From the NCBI GenBank assembly GCA_040901445.1, contig JBBDYQ010000022.1, positions 124,001 through 188,000 on the forward strand: a DNA stretch of 64,000 nucleotides, given 5' to 3'. This document shows, in pieces, positions 10,108-21,286 of the stretch. Each line of letters starts with the position of its first letter. Position 1 is the first letter of the stretch. The notes beneath the pieces are model-generated. The model was given only the letters and a program-made list of their open reading frames with translations. It was not told the DNA's origin and ran no database searches. The stretch comes from Thermoleophilaceae bacterium. GTDB taxonomy: Bacteria; Actinomycetota; Thermoleophilia; Solirubrobacterales; Thermoleophilaceae. The translations under genes and the position numbers were made by a program.

Positions 10108-12327
10108 ATGGGAGGCGTTTCACGCGCGCGATGGATCTCGCGCGGGCTGGGCGCGGCCGCGGTGGTGGCCTGCGCGTTGCCGCCTGTCGCGGGCGCGCAG
10201 GAGGGCCACAGCGGTGACGTCTACGCGCGTGTGACGCCCACCGAGGTCGTGCTGGGCAACGACCTCGCCGAGCGCCGCTGGGACCGCGCCGCGCTGCGCA
10301 CGGGCCTGCTCGAGGACAAGCGTCCGGGCGGGCGTGTGTGGAGCCGCGGCCGGCGTGACTTCACGCTCTCGCTCGCCGGGATCGAGCTCGGGAGCGAGGC
10401 GTTCAGAGTGAACGCGGCGGAGGTGGAGGAGCTCGAGGGTGGCGGCCTGCGCGTGACGATGCAACTGCAATCCACTGCCGGCCCCGCCCTCACTGCGCTC
10501 CGTATTGCCGAGGCCTACCCCGGTGTCGCCGGCTTCCGCACCCGCACCGTGCTCGAGCCCGCGGTACCGGTTGCGCTCGCGGGCGCGACGCTGGACGAGG
10601 CGGCGGTGGGCCCCGCGGCGCCCACGATCCACGCCTTCCGCGCCGGCGCCGACTGGCGCGAGCCCGGCTGGGCCGGCCCGCCGTTGGCGATCGGCTACCC
10701 GCACGCGGGCACCTGGCGCCACAGCCGCTCGGCGCCCGCGGGCGCGCCGCTCGAGGGGCCGGCCCAATGGCTGTCCGCGGAGGCGGGCGGCCGTTCGCTG
10801 TTCATGGTCATGGAGCGCAACGACTTTCCCTCCTCGCGCGCGGGCTACGACGGGGGCGTGGCACGGCTCGAGGTGGACTACGGACGCGACGTGATCCTGT
10901 TCGGGCCGCTGGAGGAGAACGTCCATGTGGAGAGCCCGCTGCCGCCGGGCAGCCCCGGGCGGATGCGGATCTTGGCGCCCGGTGAGCCGTTTGCGCTCGA
11001 GTGGGCCTTCACCGGCTTCGGCGCGGACGCCGACGACGAGCCGTGGCAGTTTGCCAAGGCGCTCGAGCGCCGCGCCACGTGGCGCCGCGACGTCGTCTTC
11101 AACTCCAACGGCACGGACTCCAACGCCATCTCCACGGGGGCGAAGGACGACATGGACATCGCCACGGTGCGCGAGGTCGCCCCCGTGGCGCGGGCGCTCG
11201 GAGTCGAGACGTTCGTGCTCGACGACGGCTGGCAGGCGCGCTCGGGCGACTGGCAGCCCGACTCGCCGCAGCACCGCGAGCCGCGCGGCACCCCGCCGCG
11301 CTTCCCCGACGACGAGCTCGCGGCCGTGCGCGACGCCATCGCGCCGATGCGCATGGGGCTGTGGATGAGCCCGCTGCACTTCCACCCGTCGTCGGCCACC
11401 TACGCGGCCCATCCCGACTGGGCCTGCCAGCCGGTCGGGACCGGGCTCGCCGTCTACAACACGCTCGACCCGGAGTCGGGCTCGAACGAGGCGGGCATCG
11501 GCCAGTGGAGCGCCGCCGCGCTCCCGCACGTGGAGGCGCGCATCCGCGATGCCATCGAGAACTGGGGGGTCGAGTACTGGAAGTTCGACTTCCTCGCCTG
11601 GCTGGACTGCGCGGGCGAGGGCGACCTGCACGACCTCCACGACGACTTCCTCGCGATGATCGACCGCCTCCACGCCGACCATCCGGGCGTTGTCTTCTCG
11701 ATCGACGAGACCAACGACTACCGGACTTTCCCCTTCGAGTCCGTGCCGCGCGGGCCGACCTGGTTCCAGAACGGCTCGCCCGACCTCGACCGCCTGCTCC
11801 ACAACCTCTGGAACCTGTCGCCCTACCTGCCCGTGAGCGCGCTGGGCCAGCACGCGCTCGGGGGCCGGGCGTACGAGCGCCATCCCGTGGACACGCTGAT
11901 GGCCGCCGCGCTTCCCTCGCACATCACGTTCTTCACCGACATCCGCGAGCTGCCCGCGGCAGTGGTGTCCAGGGCGAGCGAGTGGATCGAGTTCTACAAG
12001 GCCCACCGCGGCGCCCTGGCGCAGATGGCGTACCCGCTGCTCGCCGACCCGCTCGAGGGCGGCTGGACCGCGCTCCAGCCCTGGAACCCCGAGACGGGCG
12101 AGGGGGCGCTGCTGGCGTTCCGCCAGGGGTCGGAGGACGCCACGCGCACCATCGCGCTGCGCAACGTCCCGCCGGGCCGGACCTTCGAGCTGATCCGCGC
12201 GCCGGATGGCGCACCGGCCGGCACGGCCACCTCGGCCGAGCTCGCGGCCGGCATCGACGTGACCATCGAGGAGGAGGACGGCGCGGCGGCCCTGGTGGTC
12301 AGGGCGCCACGTACAGCGGCGAGGTGA
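10108..12327 (+). CDS. secreted glycoside hydrolase, GH36/melibiase-like
   Basis: 739 residues. Residues 1-30 are a signal peptide ending AGA. Residues about 35-320 form a beta-rich N-terminal domain like the supersandwich of GH36 enzymes. The (beta/alpha)8 barrel follows, with FVLDDGWQ (about 370) and WGVEYWKFDFL; the Asp of KFDF is the expected nucleophile of clan GH-D. SIDETND further on may supply the acid/base residue, but it differs from the usual GH36 SCASGG motif. A small C-terminal beta domain closes the protein. Likely releases alpha-linked galactose or a similar sugar outside the cell; the exact substrate is uncertain. Its last 29 bases overlap the end of the convergent PHP gene. 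Confidence 0.75.
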   Translation: MGGVSRARWISRGLGAAAVVACALPPVAGAQEGHSGDVYARVTPTEVVLGNDLAERRWDRAALRTGLLEDKRPGGRVWSRGRRDFTLSLAGIELGSEAFRVNAAEVEELEGGGLRVTMQLQSTAGPALTALRIAEAYPGVAGFRTRTVLEPAVPVALAGATLDEAAVGPAAPTIHAFRAGADWREPGWAGPPLAIGYPHAGTWRHSRSAPAGAPLEGPAQWLSAEAGGRSLFMVMERNDFPSSRAGYDGGVARLEVDYGRDVILFGPLEENVHVESPLPPGSPGRMRILAPGEPFALEWAFTGFGADADDEPWQFAKALERRATWRRDVVFNSNGTDSNAISTGAKDDMDIATVREVAPVARALGVETFVLDDGWQARSGDWQPDSPQHREPRGTPPRFPDDELAAVRDAIAPMRMGLWMSPLHFHPSSATYAAHPDWACQPVGTGLAVYNTLDPESGSNEAGIGQWSAAALPHVEARIRDAIENWGVEYWKFDFLAWLDCAGEGDLHDLHDDFLAMIDRLHADHPGVVFSIDETNDYRTFPFESVPRGPTWFQNGSPDLDRLLHNLWNLSPYLPVSALGQHALGGRAYERHPVDTLMAAALPSHITFFTDIRELPAAVVSRASEWIEFYKAHRGALAQMAYPLLADPLEGGWTALQPWNPETGEGALLAFRQGSEDATRTIALRNVPPGRTFELIRAPDGAPAGTATSAELAAGIDVTIEEEDGAAALVVRAPRTAAR

Positions 12328-13432
12328 GTCCCTCGAGCAGGAAGTCGTAGGGGCAGAGGCTCGCGGCCTGGTGCAGGCCGGGGTCGCAGTCGAGCTGGGC
12401 AGTGCCCGGCAGGACGTGCAGCGAGGCGCGCAGCCAGCCCGGCTCCTGGGGTGCGCGGAGCTCCACGGCGCCGCCGGGGAGCAGCAGGGCGTCGTCGACC
12501 AGCGTTCGGCCGTTGCCGCGCACGCGCACGAACCCGGCCTGGAGCGGCCCGCCGGCGCGCACGCGCACGGCGGCGTCCGGCGGCACCGTGTCGCCGATGC
12601 CGGACTCGAAGCTGCCGTCGCCGTCCGCGTCCGCCTCGAGCAGCAGCGGCGCGCCGCCCAGCAGCGGGGTGCGGCGCGACACCGACGTGCGCCCCGCCCG
12701 GATGGCCGTGAGCACGCCGGCCTGGCTGGACTCGTCCGCCAGCACCCAGGTGGTGGGCTGGCCGGGGCCCTGCACCGGCGCGGTCCAGGCGTAGTGCGAG
12801 TCGCTGCCGCCGGTGGCGCCCACGCGCGCCCCGCGCTCGAGCCAGCATTCCCACCAGCGCTCGGCCGGCTGCACCGGGCTCGTGGGGTTGACCAGCTCGA
12901 TCACGTCGGGCTGGACGTCGTAGCCGTACTCCCAGTCGAGCACGGCGGTGTCCTGGCAGGAGTCGAAGCGCTGCTCGGTCTGGTTGCCCGGATGGTTGAC
13001 CTGCAGCGCCCCGCCGTCGGCACGCAGCTCCTCCGCCGCGGCGTTCACCTCCGCGGCGGTGTCGGCGCCCGTGTCGTAGATCCGCTGCGCCCCGAGCATC
13101 TGCGCGTGGCCCTGCAGGGAGTTCTCGTAGGCGGGCACGCCGATCACGCCTCCGGCCCCGAACCCGGAATGCGCCGACGAGCGGACGTCGTTGTGGTCGC
13201 TGATCGCCAGGTAGTCGAGGCCCTGCAGCGCGGCCTGGCGGAAGCGCTCCTCGACTCCCAGCGACAGCGTGTAGAACTCGTCCGGCCCCGTGTTGTCGTC
13301 GCCGGCCGGGCACCAGGCGTCGTGGGAGAAGCAGGTGTGCACGTGAAGGTCGCCCGCGAGCCACTCCGCGGCGTGCGCCGGGGGCGCCGCGAGCCCGGCG
13401 AGCACGGCCGCGATGACGATTCGGCGTCCCAC
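12299..13432 (-). CDS. secreted PHP-domain metallohydrolase (CehA/McbA-like)
   Basis: 377 residues, GTG start at 13432. Residues 1-22 are a signal peptide (AAPPAHAAEW). The PHP metal-binding motifs are present: GDLHVHTCFSHD near residue 27, ISDHND near 77, QVNHPGN near 145 and GGSDSHYA near 208. These coordinate two or three metal ions for hydrolysis of phosphoester, ester or carbamate bonds. CehA/McbA, a related branch, are carbaryl hydrolases, but secreted forms mostly have unknown substrates. A beta-rich C-terminal domain (about 270-377) follows. Tail-to-tail overlap with the glycosidase gene. Confidence 0.75.
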   Translation of the reverse strand: MGRRIVIAAVLAGLAAPPAHAAEWLAGDLHVHTCFSHDAWCPAGDDNTGPDEFYTLSLGVEERFRQAALQGLDYLAISDHNDVRSSAHSGFGAGGVIGVPAYENSLQGHAQMLGAQRIYDTGADTAAEVNAAAEELRADGGALQVNHPGNQTEQRFDSCQDTAVLDWEYGYDVQPDVIELVNPTSPVQPAERWWECWLERGARVGATGGSDSHYAWTAPVQGPGQPTTWVLADESSQAGVLTAIRAGRTSVSRRTPLLGGAPLLLEADADGDGSFESGIGDTVPPDAAVRVRAGGPLQAGFVRVRGNGRTLVDDALLLPGGAVELRAPQEPGWLRASLHVLPGTAQLDCDPGLHQAASLCPYDFLLEGLTSPLYVAP

Positions 13433-13442
13433 TCCCGTTCGC

Positions 13443-13449
13443 TAGGCTA
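13443..13449. promoter_or_regulatory. overlapping divergent -10 boxes
   Basis: In GCTAGGCTAGC the plus strand carries TAGGCT (13443-13448) for the DivIVA-like gene and the minus strand carries TAGCCT (13449-13444) eleven bases before the PHP gene start. The two boxes overlap by five bases, so both promoters would use the same melted DNA. Confidence 0.4.
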
Positions 13450-13486
13450 GCCGAGCCTGTACCCCAAGGAGCGAGGAGAGCCGTCC

Positions 13487-14500
13487 GTGGAGCTGGATCG
13501 CCATTCCATCGAGCGCAAGGACTTCCCCGCCGCCCGGCGGGGGTACGACCCGGACGAAGTCGATCGCCACCTGCGCGAGATCGCGGATTCCGTGGGCGAG
13601 GTGCGCCGTTCGGCGAGCAAGCCGGCCGGGGATGTGGGCGCCGTCGCGAGCGCCGCGGCCGAGCAGGTCCGCGTGATCGTCCAGGCTGCCGAGCAGAGCG
13701 CCGCCCAGATCGAGGAGAACGCCGACCAGGAGACGCGGCGGCTCACGAGCGACGCCGAGCGGCACGCCCGGGAGACGCGCGAGAAGGCCGATGCCGACGC
13801 CGCCGACCACGTGCGCAAGGTGGAGGACGCCACCGGCGGCATGCTCGAGCGCGCCCGCTCGGTGGACAGCGAGATCGAGAGCCTGCTCGGAGACCTGCGC
13901 CAGGCCACCGCAGCGCTCGCCGAGAACCTGCGCACGAGCGCCGAGGCGCTCGGCGAGGAGATTCGCCAGGCCGGGGCCCAGCTCACCCGCAACGTGGAGG
14001 CGAAGGCCGGCACCCTCGCCTCCGACCTCGAGTCCATCCGCTCGGGGCTCGGCGACGTGCGCGAGGCGCGCGGCGCCGGCGTCACCGGCCTGTCCGCCGT
14101 CGAGGCTCCGGTGGGCGAGCCCGAGTTCGAGGAGATCGTCGAGGAGCCGGAGCCCGCCGCCGTGGCCGATCCGGCAGCGCCCGAGCCCGCGCCCGCCTCC
14201 GACGCGGACGCCCTCGACTACGGCGAGGACGAGAACGGCTACGGGGAGGAGGACTTCACGAGCGAGGCGCCGGAAGAAGAGGAGCTCGGCGCCGCGACCA
14301 CCGTGGGGCAGTCCCCGCCGGCCACGGAGCCCGGGGGAGCCACCGTCGCCGGCGGCGAGGGGGCCCGCCTGATCGCCCTGAACATGGCGCTCAACGGCAC
14401 CCCGCGCGAGGAGACCGCGAAGTACCTTGCCGATAACTTCGAGCTCGCCGACCAGGAGGCCATCCTGGACGACGTGTACAGCCGCGCCGGCCAGGGCTGA
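13487..14500 (+). CDS. DivIVA-domain coiled-coil protein
   Basis: 337 residues from GTG 13487, with ribosome site AAGGAGCGAGGAG a few bases upstream. The N-terminus MELDRHSIERKDFPAARRGYDPDEVDRHL matches the membrane-curvature-sensing DivIVA/GpsB motif (residues 9-32). Residues 40-200 are predicted coiled coil with few hydrophobics, then comes a very acidic low-complexity stretch (about 205-285). The last 45 residues, ALNMALNGTPREETAKYL...LDDVYSRA, form a separate helical module that looks conserved rather than random. DivIVA proteins mark poles and septa and recruit growth or division factors. The short, atypical architecture suggests a lineage-specific polar or envelope adaptor rather than Wag31 itself. 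Confidence 0.7.
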   Translation: MELDRHSIERKDFPAARRGYDPDEVDRHLREIADSVGEVRRSASKPAGDVGAVASAAAEQVRVIVQAAEQSAAQIEENADQETRRLTSDAERHARETREKADADAADHVRKVEDATGGMLERARSVDSEIESLLGDLRQATAALAENLRTSAEALGEEIRQAGAQLTRNVEAKAGTLASDLESIRSGLGDVREARGAGVTGLSAVEAPVGEPEFEEIVEEPEPAAVADPAAPEPAPASDADALDYGEDENGYGEEDFTSEAPEEEELGAATTVGQSPPATEPGGATVAGGEGARLIALNMALNGTPREETAKYLADNFELADQEAILDDVYSRAGQG

Positions 14501-14506
14501 CGGTCA

Positions 14507-14541
14507 CTACAGGGCACCCCTCGGTGGGGTCGCGGCTGTAG
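14507..14541 (+). terminator. compound hairpin after the DivIVA-like gene
   Basis: CTACAG (14507-14512) pairs with CTGTAG (14536-14541), and inside it ACCCC (14516-14520) pairs with GGGGT (14526-14530). It lies just past the stop and before the next promoter. Confidence 0.45.
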
Positions 14542-14552
14542 CCACTTCGGGT

Positions 14553-14558
14553 TACACT
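14553..14558 (+). promoter_or_regulatory. -10 box TACACT of a leaderless promoter
   Basis: TACACT is followed by seven bases and then GTG 14566, so the transcript should begin at or close to the start codon. Confidence 0.5.
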
Positions 14559-14565
14559 GACCGCG

Positions 14566-15330
14566 GTGACTCGCGCTCTCCGACTCGTGCCGGCGCTGGC
14601 CGTGCTGCTCGTCTTCCTTGCTCCGGCTGCCGCGGAGGCGCGCTCCTGCCGCAGCGGCAGCTCGACCATCACGCGCCTGGCAGCCAAGGGCGTGAGCTGC
14701 TCCGTCGCGAAGCGCGTCGCCCGCACCCATGCGCGCCGCGACTGCGGGCGCAGATGTCGGTTCCGCGCCTCCCGCCGCAGCTGGAGCTGCCGCCAGCGCG
14801 GCTCGACGGTGCGCTGCTCGGCGCGCGGGCGCCGCTCGGTGAGCTGGCGGGCGCGGGCGCGGGCGCCGCAGCCCTCGCCGCAGCCACCGGGGAGCCCCAC
14901 GCCGGCGCCCGGTGGCGGCACCACGCCGCCGGCCCCCACCCAGGGGTTCACCCGCGACGACGCCGGCTTCACCCAGGCGCTCTCCGGGAACCGGCTGCAC
15001 AAGTACGAGGAGGGCAGCTCCGGCTTCGGGGACTATGCCTACAACTTCTTCCCCGACGGCTCGTTCGGGTACTGCTCCACCTACACGGTCAACGGCCAGT
15101 CCGCGCAGGGCCACCGCAGCGGCAGCTGGCAGGTGGTCGAGGGCTACGTCAACCCCAATCAGCCCGGGCACCATGGCGGTGTCGTGCAGCTGAACGTGTC
15201 GGACGGCTCCGCCGTGCGGATCGCCCTCGAGGTGCTGGGCGGCCAGGGCCTCGTCGAGGCCGGAAACGCCTCCGACACGTTCGCGGAGGGCAACTTCACG
15301 CGTACCCAGGGCGGCGCGACAGGCTGCTGA
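14566..15330 (+). CDS. secreted cysteine-rich protein, unknown function
   Basis: 254 residues. Residues 1-26 are a signal peptide ([10 protein letters not shown]). Residues 27-90 are basic and rich in Cys and Arg (about seven Cys), then a Pro/Gly/Thr linker (about 98-125) leads to a C-terminal domain of about 125 residues. That domain has alternating aromatic and Gly residues ([26 protein letters not shown]) and reads like a small beta-sandwich or lipocalin-like fold. No family is recognised. The two-domain, linker-joined design suggests an extracellular binding protein. It ends 44 bases before uvrA. Confidence 0.6.
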   Translation: MTRALRLVPALAVLLVFLAPAAAEARSCRSGSSTITRLAAKGVSCSVAKRVARTHARRDCGRRCRFRASRRSWSCRQRGSTVRCSARGRRSVSWRARARAPQPSPQPPGSPTPAPGGGTTPPAPTQGFTRDDAGFTQALSGNRLHKYEEGSSGFGDYAYNFFPDGSFGYCSTYTVNGQSAQGHRSGSWQVVEGYVNPNQPGHHGGVVQLNVSDGSAVRIALEVLGGQGLVEAGNASDTFAEGNFTRTQGGATGC

Positions 15331-15337
15331 GCCAAGT

Positions 15338-15357
15338 GGGCGAACGTCCGTTCGCCC
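15338..15357. promoter_or_regulatory. LexA-type SOS box upstream of uvrA
   Basis: A perfect 20-base palindrome has the core CGAAC-GTCC-GTTCG (15341-15354). It closely matches the Gram-positive/actinobacterial LexA site CGAAC-N4-GTTCG. It lies immediately upstream of the uvrA -10 box, where a bound repressor would block polymerase. Confidence 0.75.
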
Positions 15358-15360
15358 TCC

Positions 15361-15366
15361 TAGAAT
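15361..15366 (+). promoter_or_regulatory. -10 box TAGAAT of uvrA
   Basis: TAGAAT is followed by seven bases and then GTG 15374. Together with the palindrome just upstream, this gives a compact, SOS-controlled, leaderless promoter. Confidence 0.6.
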
Positions 15367-15373
15367 CCCTGGG

Positions 15374-18279
<2,906 letters not shown>

Positions 18280-18283
<4 letters not shown>

Positions 18284-18690
18284 CGCTCGTCCGCGAGGGC
18301 GGCGAGCGCCTCGTCCAGGGTGGAGAACGCCTGCAGGCCGGTGAGCCGGCGGCCGTCGGTGCGCCAGGCATGCACGATGTCGCCCTCCACGGGCACGCCG
18401 CTGATGCGTCCACGGCCGCTCTGGCGCATGACGGCGATCACGTGGTCGCCCTCGACACGGAACTCGCGCTCTTCGAAGCGGTAGTCCTCGAACTCCTCGT
18501 GCAGCGAGCGGAACGCGGCGATGACCTGCTCGCGTCCGCTGGCATGCCGCGGATCCGGTGCATCCGCGCGCTCCTGGACCTCGATCGCTGGATCGAGGTT
18601 CTCCATCACGGCGTCGAAGTCGCCGCGGTTGAAGGCGTCGTAGCCACGGCGCAGGCTGGCGAGGGCGTTGTCGGCCGCGTCGTCGTCCAT
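18280..18690 (-). CDS. SnoaL/NTF2-like protein
   Basis: 136 residues from ATG 18690. The pattern [29 protein letters not shown] is the opening helix pair of SnoaL-like proteins, followed by a curved sheet with a conserved R-x-Q/W motif and a C-terminal [10 protein letters not shown] helix. The fold binds or isomerises small hydrophobic molecules, or is non-catalytic; the ligand here is unknown. The start was chosen because GATAAT (18702-18697) lies six bases upstream; the open frame extends 13 codons further, into the divergent gene. Confidence 0.7.
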
Positions 18691-18695
18691 GGCCC

Positions 18696-18703
18696 GATTA
18701 TCG
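18696..18703. promoter_or_regulatory. shared -10 region of two divergent genes
   Basis: GATTATCG holds GATAAT on the minus strand (18702-18697), six bases before ATG 18690. On the plus strand it holds GATTAT/TTATCG, 9-11 bases before GTG 18713. Only 22 bases separate the two start codons. Confidence 0.35.
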
Positions 18704-18712
18704 TCTGTTTGC

Positions 18713-19297
18713 GTGGAGAACAAGCTCAAGCTCTACCTGCAGAAGTGGCGCTGGTACGAGCGCAATGCCCTGCCCTGGCACCGGATCGCCATTCACCGGG
18801 AGTTCATGCGCCGCCAGGCGTTCGTGCGCTGGCCGGTGCACGGCAACGTCCTGGAGGCGCTGCGCGAGGGGCGTCTCGAGCTCGGCCCGCACGTGCTGTT
18901 CGAGCCCGGCGTGTGGATCACGGCGCCCGGCAGCGCGCGCGTGCGCATCGGCGGGGGCAGCTTCCTCAACGTCGGGGTGATGGTGGCGGCCCAGGAGCTG
19001 GTGGAGATCGGCGAGCACTGCATGCTGGCCAACGGCTGCTTCGTCACGGACGCCAACCACCGCTTCGACGACCCCGAGGTGCCGGTGCCGTGGCAGGGCT
19101 TCACCAGCAAGGGCCCGACTCGTCTCGGCGACAACGTGTGGCTGGGCGCCAACGTCGTGGTCACGAGCGGCGTGACGATCGGCGAGCGCTGCGTGATCGG
19201 CTCCAACAGCGTGGTCACGCACGACATACCGCCGTTCTCCATCGCCGCTGGGCTTCCCGCGCGGGTGGTCCGTCAGGTCGGCGACGCGGTTCCGTAA
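18713..19297 (+). CDS. hexapeptide-repeat acyltransferase (left-handed beta-helix)
   Basis: 194 residues from GTG 18713 (VENKLKLYLQ); an in-frame start further upstream would lie inside the divergent gene. An N-terminal helical region (1-50) is followed by hexapeptide repeats: VRIGGGSFLNVGVMV, VEIGEHCMLANGCFV, TRLGDNVWLGANVVVTSGVTIGERCVIGSNSVVTHDIPP. The motif DANHRFDDP and the ending AAGLPARVVR are typical of the WcaF/NodL/maltose-O-acetyltransferase group, whose catalytic His lies in the N-H segment. It transfers acetyl or another acyl group from CoA to a sugar or similar acceptor. The substrate is not identifiable. Confidence 0.8.
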   Translation: MENKLKLYLQKWRWYERNALPWHRIAIHREFMRRQAFVRWPVHGNVLEALREGRLELGPHVLFEPGVWITAPGSARVRIGGGSFLNVGVMVAAQELVEIGEHCMLANGCFVTDANHRFDDPEVPVPWQGFTSKGPTRLGDNVWLGANVVVTSGVTIGERCVIGSNSVVTHDIPPFSIAAGLPARVVRQVGDAVP

Positions 19298-19332
19298 CCG
19301 CCGGTTCATCGACCGGACGCTGGCCGCGGGGG

Positions 19333-19338
19333 TACGCT
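19333..19338 (+). promoter_or_regulatory. -10 box TACGCT of a leaderless promoter
   Basis: TACGCT is followed by seven bases and GTG 19346. A second GTG at 19342 is out of frame. Confidence 0.45.
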
Positions 19339-19345
19339 GAGGTGC

Positions 19346-21286
19346 GTGGCCGGCACACTGGGGACTCGGCTGGCGACTCGCGACGAACTGCGCTTCGTCG
19401 GTCGCGCGGAGGAGCTGTCACTGGCAGGACGGCTGTTCGAAGCCGATCCGCCGGCGAGCGTGCTGCACGTTCACGGGCCCGGCGGGATCGGCAAGAGCAC
19501 TCTCCTGCGTGAGATCGCGCGCCGCGGCGAGGCCGCCGGCTGGACTCCGAGGGCCATCGACGGGCGGGACCTGCCGCCGCTGGCGGACGCGCTCGAGACC
19601 GCTCTGGCCGACGTCGGGGAGATGAAGCGGCCGCTGGTCCTGTTCGACACCTACGAGCGCTTCTCGGCCGTGGACGGCTACCTGCGCAGGGGACTGCTGC
19701 CGTCGCTCCCGGAGTCGGCGATCGTCGTGATCGCCGGTCGCAAGCCGCCTGAGCGTGCCTGGTTCCAGGACGGCTGGGAGAACCTCACGCTCGCGATCGA
19801 GCTCTCCGGCCTGAGCGACGAAGAGGCGTTCGAGCTGCTGGCCGGCCAGGGCCTGTCCGCCGACGCGGGCGCGCGTGCCATCGTGGAATGGGCGAAAGGC
19901 TCGCCGCTCGCGCTCGCGGTGGCAGCCGACACGGCCGCCGCCGGCTCCGGCGGCGTGAGAGCGGACGAGGACCCCGAGATGCTTCGCGCGCTGATCCGCC
20001 GGCTCGCCGACTCGGAGGTGGCCGGCGCCAACCTCGCGGCGCTGGGCGTGGCTTCCATCGCCCGGGTCACCACGCCGGCCCTGTTGAGCGCCGTGCTCGA
20101 CGAGGGGGAGGCAGCGGACGCCTACGAGTGGCTCCGCACCCGCACCTTCGCGGAGCCCCTCGGGGAGGGGGTCACGGTGCACGACCTCGTCCGCAAGGCC
20201 GTTCGCGCGGAGATACGCCAGCGCGAGCCCGAGCGCGAGCGCGAGGTCCGCCGGCGCATCGCTGACCACCTTCACGCCCGCGCCACGCAGGGCCGCCTGA
20301 TCCTCTCGATCGAACTGGCCCATCTCGTCGACGATCCGGTCATCCGCTGGGGCTACAGCTGGGAGGGCAGCAGCGCCTACCGGATCGACGACCTCCGCCC
20401 GGGCGACGCGGAGGACCTGGCGGCTCGCCTTGGCGAGCGGGACCCGGTGTGGTGGGACAGCGCCCGCCCGTTCGTGGAGGGCGCGCCCGAGCGGGTGGCG
20501 GTTGCCCGCGACGCCACCGACCGGCTCGTCGGCTACATGATCGCGGTCACCCCTCGCAACACGCCGGCGTTCGCCGAGGACGACCCGCTGCTCGGACCGT
20601 GGCTTGCGCACGCGCGCACGCTGAGCGCAGCCGGCAACGCCGTGCTGTGGCACGACTCGATCGACCTGAGCGGAGATCCGCTGCCCCGGGTCCAGGCCAT
20701 GCTCGGCATGGCGGGCATCCTGCGCTCCGGGCTGGCCAACCCGCGCTACGCATACCTGCCGGTGAACCCGCGGCTGGCCGGGGCGGTGGACTTCAGCGCG
20801 GCGCTGGGGGCCCGCCACCTCGGCGGGCTCGACGCCCACGTGGGGGGTCACCTCATCGAGTGCCACCTGCTCGACTACGGGCCCGGCGGCCTGCTGGGCA
20901 TGCAGCGCGATGTCGTCTACCGCGAGTGCGGCTTCCCTCCTCCGGGGGAGCGCGTGGCCGATCCGATCGTGGCCGAGCAGGTGCGCGAGGCGCTGCGCCA
21001 CCTCGGCGTTCCGCACGAGCTCGCGCGCAACGATCTCGCCCAGGGAAACACGCCGGAAGAGCGCGCCCAATCGGTGCGCGCGCTGATCGAGCAGGCGGCG
21101 GACGCCGCCTTCGGGGACACGCCCAACGAGCGGCTGCTCCACGACGTGCTCATGCGCGGTTACCTCCAGCCGGCGCCCAGCCACGAGCTGGCGGCCGAGG
21201 ATCTCAACCTCAGCCGGGCCACCTACTTCCGGCGCCTGAAGGCGGCCGCGGAACGGGTGGCCGACCACATCGCGGCCGGCCGTTAG
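19346..21286 (+). CDS. STAND-type ATPase with GNAT-like middle and C-terminal HTH
   Basis: 646 residues. An N-terminal P-loop NTPase (about 15-290) has FVGRAEEL before Walker A GPGGIGKST (44-52) and PLVLFDTYERF as Walker B. GSPLALAVAADTAA corresponds to the GxP motif of STAND/NB-ARC ATPases. Residues about 360-560 resemble an acetyltransferase-like fold (RVAVARDATDRLVGYMIAVTP, and ALGARHLGGLDAHVGG further on). The C-terminus (about 575-646) is helical and ends in LNLSRATYFRRLKAAAERV, a good helix-turn-helix. Probably a signal-dependent transcription regulator. No partner gene is adjacent except the convergent pan operon. The signal and targets are unknown. Confidence 0.6.
   Translation: MAGTLGTRLATRDELRFVGRAEELSLAGRLFEADPPASVLHVHGPGGIGKSTLLREIARRGEAAGWTPRAIDGRDLPPLADALETALADVGEMKRPLVLFDTYERFSAVDGYLRRGLLPSLPESAIVVIAGRKPPERAWFQDGWENLTLAIELSGLSDEEAFELLAGQGLSADAGARAIVEWAKGSPLALAVAADTAAAGSGGVRADEDPEMLRALIRRLADSEVAGANLAALGVASIARVTTPALLSAVLDEGEAADAYEWLRTRTFAEPLGEGVTVHDLVRKAVRAEIRQREPEREREVRRRIADHLHARATQGRLILSIELAHLVDDPVIRWGYSWEGSSAYRIDDLRPGDAEDLAARLGERDPVWWDSARPFVEGAPERVAVARDATDRLVGYMIAVTPRNTPAFAEDDPLLGPWLAHARTLSAAGNAVLWHDSIDLSGDPLPRVQAMLGMAGILRSGLANPRYAYLPVNPRLAGAVDFSAALGARHLGGLDAHVGGHLIECHLLDYGPGGLLGMQRDVVYRECGFPPPGERVADPIVAEQVREALRHLGVPHELARNDLAQGNTPEERAQSVRALIEQAADAAFGDTPNERLLHDVLMRGYLQPAPSHELAAEDLNLSRATYFRRLKAAAERVADHIAAGR

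Noticed and set aside
12371-13450. Plus-strand open frame opposite the PHP hydrolase
   Set aside because: Shadow of the real minus-strand gene, which has a signal peptide and four metal motifs. The plus frame shows only biased composition.
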